A stretch of 7,942 bases of DNA from Campylobacteraceae bacterium (GTDB lineage Bacteria > Campylobacterota > Campylobacteria > Campylobacterales > Sulfurospirillaceae), in contig JAFLKZ010000068.1 of assembly GCA_019162915.1 (NCBI GenBank), positions 9,331-17,272 of the forward strand. The letters run 5' to 3'. Positions 6,481 to 7,942 of this stretch are shown here, in pieces. The notes under the pieces are model-generated. The model was given only the letters and a program-made list of their open reading frames with translations, did no database searches and was not told the origin of the DNA. The first letter of the stretch is position 1; every line of letters begins with the position of its first letter. Position numbers and translations under genes: made by a program.

Positions 6481-6483
6481 AGG
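6481..6483 (+). promoter_or_regulatory. rpe ribosome binding site that fixes the start
   Basis: AGG at the end of an A-run (6474-6483) lies 6 nt before ATG 6490. It lies downstream of the extended -10 box and directly before the conserved N-terminus MLIAPSILSADF, which rules out the longer in-frame start at 6286. Confidence 0.7.
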
Positions 6484-6489
6484 CTAAAA

Positions 6490-7131
6490 ATGTTAATTGC
6501 TCCTAGTATTCTCTCCGCTGATTTTGGAAATCTTAAGGCAGAAATTATTGCTATTTGTGAGGCGGGTTGTGATTTAGTGCATGTCGATGTAATGGACGGC
6601 CATTTTGTGCCCAATCTTACCATTGGACCCGTTGTTGTTAGTGCCGTAGCCAAAGCGGCTACCAAACCACTTGATATCCATCTAATGGTTGAAAACAATA
6701 CTTTTTTTGTGGATTTATTTGCACCTATTAAACCAAAATATATTTCATTCCATATCGAGGAAGAAAAGCATCCTCACCGTTTAATTCAAAAAATAAGAGA
6801 TTATGGTATTTCCCCCGCCATTACGCTTAATCCTCATACATCCTTATCTTCTATCGAATATCTTTTAGAAGACTTAGATATGGTGCTTTTAATGAGTGTT
6901 AATCCAGGTTTTGGTGGACAAAAATTTATTCCCAGTGTGCTTGAAAAATCTGCTGCTCTTAAAGAAATGATACTTCGAAAAAATGTAAAAACACTCATTG
7001 AAGTCGATGGTGGCGTCAATGATAAAAATATTTTAGAACTTAAAAAAGCTGGTGTCGATATCGTTGTGGCTGGAAATTATGTTTTTGGCTCTAATGATTA
7101 TCAAAAAGCTATCGCTTCGTTAAAAGTTTAA
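6490..7131 (+). CDS. rpe: Ribulose-phosphate 3-epimerase
   Basis: Rpe interconverts ribulose 5-phosphate and xylulose 5-phosphate in the pentose phosphate pathway, in the cytoplasm. The 213-aa sequence is a complete (beta/alpha)8 barrel with the family motifs: APSILSADF (4-12), VHVDVMDGHFVPN (30-42), IHLMVE (63-68), MSVNPGFGGQKF (135-146) and EVDGGVN (171-177). The metal ligands H31, D33, H64 and D173 are all present, and D33 and D173 are also the catalytic pair. I chose ATG 6490 because it has a ribosome binding site and conserved sequence begins there; the frame stays open upstream to an ATG at 6286, but that would cross the promoter and the opposite-strand rpmB start. It is the first gene of a tight group, with trpF 6 nt downstream. 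Confidence 0.98.
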   Translation: MLIAPSILSADFGNLKAEIIAICEAGCDLVHVDVMDGHFVPNLTIGPVVVSAVAKAATKPLDIHLMVENNTFFVDLFAPIKPKYISFHIEEEKHPHRLIQKIRDYGISPAITLNPHTSLSSIEYLLEDLDMVLLMSVNPGFGGQKFIPSVLEKSAALKEMILRKNVKTLIEVDGGVNDKNILELKKAGVDIVVAGNYVFGSNDYQKAIASLKV

Positions 7132-7137
7132 GCATTG

Positions 7138-7725
7138 ATGTGGGTTAAAATTTGTGGCATTACTAATGTGGAAGATGCTCTTTGTGCCTCACATTGTGGG
7201 GCTGATGCTTTGGGTTTTGTTTTTTATCCAAAATCACCTCGATATATTACGCCGCAGAATGCCCAAAAAATAGTTGAAAAACTACCTTTACATGTAGAAA
7301 AAGTGGGGCTTTTTGTGAATGCCTCAGCCGAAGAAATAAACTTTACATGTAAAGAAGCAAAGATGACTTTGGCGCAGATTCATTTTGATGTGGACGATGC
7401 CTTTTTAAGTGCATTGGAGGTACCTTATCTTAGAGTTATAAGAGCAAAGCAAAGTGAAGATGTAGGGTGTTTTGAAAACTCTCTTCGTTTGGTGGATGCG
7501 TTTGTAGAAAGTTTTGGAGGCGAGGGCAAAAGAGTGGATAAAGCGTGGTTTGAGAAAAGAGATAATTCCAAGATTATTTTAGCGGGGGGATTAAATCCTC
7601 AAAATATAGAAGAAATGAAGCCTTTTGGTTTTTATGGAGTAGATGTGAGTAGTGGCGTTGAAAGTGCAAAAGGTATTAAAGATCGAGAAAAAATAAAATT
7701 ATTTATTCAAAGAGCTAAAGCGTGA
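7138..7725 (+). CDS. trpF: Phosphoribosylanthranilate isomerase
   Basis: TrpF converts N-(5-phosphoribosyl)anthranilate to CdRP, the third step of tryptophan synthesis from chorismate. The 195-aa protein opens with the signature MWVKICGIT, placing the general-base cysteine at C6. It continues with LGFVFYPKSPRYI (25-37), VGLFVN (56-61), LVDAF with the probable catalytic acid D120 (118-122), GGEGK (127-131), ILAGGLNP (147-154) and GVDVSSGVES (167-176), the phosphate-binding end of the barrel. The usual 'QLHG' is QIHFD here, a mild departure. It stands alone, not fused to trpC as in H. pylori and without other trp genes in view. I prefer ATG 7138 over TTG 7135, which would add one residue. It lies 6 nt after rpe with no strong ribosome binding site, so translation is probably coupled. 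The stop overlaps the next gene by 4 nt. Confidence 0.96.
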   Translation: MWVKICGITNVEDALCASHCGADALGFVFYPKSPRYITPQNAQKIVEKLPLHVEKVGLFVNASAEEINFTCKEAKMTLAQIHFDVDDAFLSALEVPYLRVIRAKQSEDVGCFENSLRLVDAFVESFGGEGKRVDKAWFEKRDNSKIILAGGLNPQNIEEMKPFGFYGVDVSSGVESAKGIKDREKIKLFIQRAKA

Positions 7726-7942
7726 GATTAGTGGATGGATTTATTTATAAAGTAGCACAAAGACCTATTTTTCAAAAAGAGTTTTTTGCTAAGCTAAAAA
7801 GTTTTAAAGACTTGGAAGATATTGATGTCGAAGATATTGAAAATCTGCGCATTTTGGGATTACCAATTATTAAACACAACAACTATACTTTTACCCTTGA
7901 AACATTAGAAAAAAATATAGGAGCGCAGAGGTTTTGTATCGT
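7722..7942 (+). CDS. 3'-5' exonuclease, DnaQ / DNA polymerase III epsilon-like, 5' part only
   Basis: Only 73 codons plus two bases are in the window, starting at GTG 7722 in a GTGA overlap with the trpF stop. The peptide begins MRLVDGFIYKVAQRP and has a largely helical, charged stretch (FFAKLKSFKDLEDIDVEDIE), followed by LRILGLPIIKHNNYTFTLET. It breaks off at QRFCIV. That ending resembles the first beta strand of a DEDD exonuclease, where the metal-binding DxET motif would follow immediately. In Campylobacter jejuni a dnaQ-annotated gene follows rpe, as I recall, which supports the call. If correct, the protein carries an N-terminal extension of about 70 residues that E. coli DnaQ lacks. The catalytic residues are outside the window, so the identification is an inference from the strand sequence and context. 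Confidence 0.7.
   Translation, partial: MRLVDGFIYKVAQRPIFQKEFFAKLKSFKDLEDIDVEDIENLRILGLPIIKHNNYTFTLETLEKNIGAQRFCI

Larger units (their letters stand above)
6346..6489. other. Divergent promoter region between rpmB and rpe
   Basis: This 144-nt AT-rich spacer separates two genes transcribed away from each other and contains a promoter for each side, annotated separately. No additional open frame or RNA gene is supported in it. The TATAAT at 6442-6447 is a second possible -10 for rpe, but it lacks the TGN extension of the main box. Confidence 0.8.

Noticed and set aside
6286..6489. 68-residue N-terminal extension of Rpe, and the open frame at 6176-6382
   Set aside because: Both run antisense through rpmB; the extension also crosses the rpe promoter and ribosome binding site. 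The Rpe family begins at MLIAPSIL.
7135..7137. TTG 7135 as the trpF start
   Set aside because: It adds a single residue before the ATG at 7138; the ATG is the stronger initiator and gives the usual MWVKICGIT N-terminus.
1..7942. Mobile element, CRISPR array, riboswitch, tRNA or defence system
   Set aside because: No terminal repeats, transposase, regularly spaced repeats, cloverleaf or nuclease cluster was found on either strand; nearly every base is assigned to housekeeping genes.

Overview
The window reads as an ordinary chromosomal stretch from an AT-rich member of the Campylobacterota (Epsilonproteobacteria), most likely Sulfurospirillum or a near relative. This rests on the translated proteins and on gene neighbours remembered from Campylobacter and Helicobacter (bactofilin next to mfd; DUF465, rpmB, rpe and a DnaQ-type exonuclease close together). 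The promoter style also fits: extended -10 boxes with little or no -35. No database search was possible.

Layout. Positions 1-4585 (+ strand) hold a tightly packed run: the 3' end of a bactofilin gene, mfd (transcription-repair coupling factor), a YmdB-type metallophosphoesterase, and a MagIII-like 3-methyladenine DNA glycosylase. Gaps are 17 nt or less and the last two junctions overlap, so they probably form one operon. It ends in a perfect 20-bp palindrome that contains the last stop codon. Positions 4599-6345 (- strand) hold, in transcription order, rpmB (ribosomal protein L28), argJ (glutamate N-acetyltransferase) and a small DUF465/YdcH coiled-coil gene. A 13-bp hairpin separates rpmB from argJ. 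Positions 6346-6489 are a divergent promoter region. Positions 6490-7942 (+ strand) hold rpe, trpF and the first 73 codons of a 3'-5' exonuclease gene, again tightly packed.

How the genes relate. The left operon joins a cell-shape cytoskeleton gene with two DNA-repair genes (Mfd acts on stalled RNA polymerase, MagIII removes alkylated bases) and a predicted cyclic-nucleotide phosphodiesterase. The right half is housekeeping: translation, arginine and tryptophan synthesis, pentose phosphate metabolism and a nuclease. No mobile element, CRISPR array, tRNA, rRNA or defence system was seen.

The most useful annotation point is the start of mfd. The reading frame continues 43 codons upstream of the first standard start codon (TTG 284) and encodes expected Mfd sequence, but that stretch has no ATG, GTG or TTG. 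A CTG at 155 with a well-placed ribosome binding site is the best candidate. I do not see a wholly new system here; the findings are mostly refinements and modest oddities.
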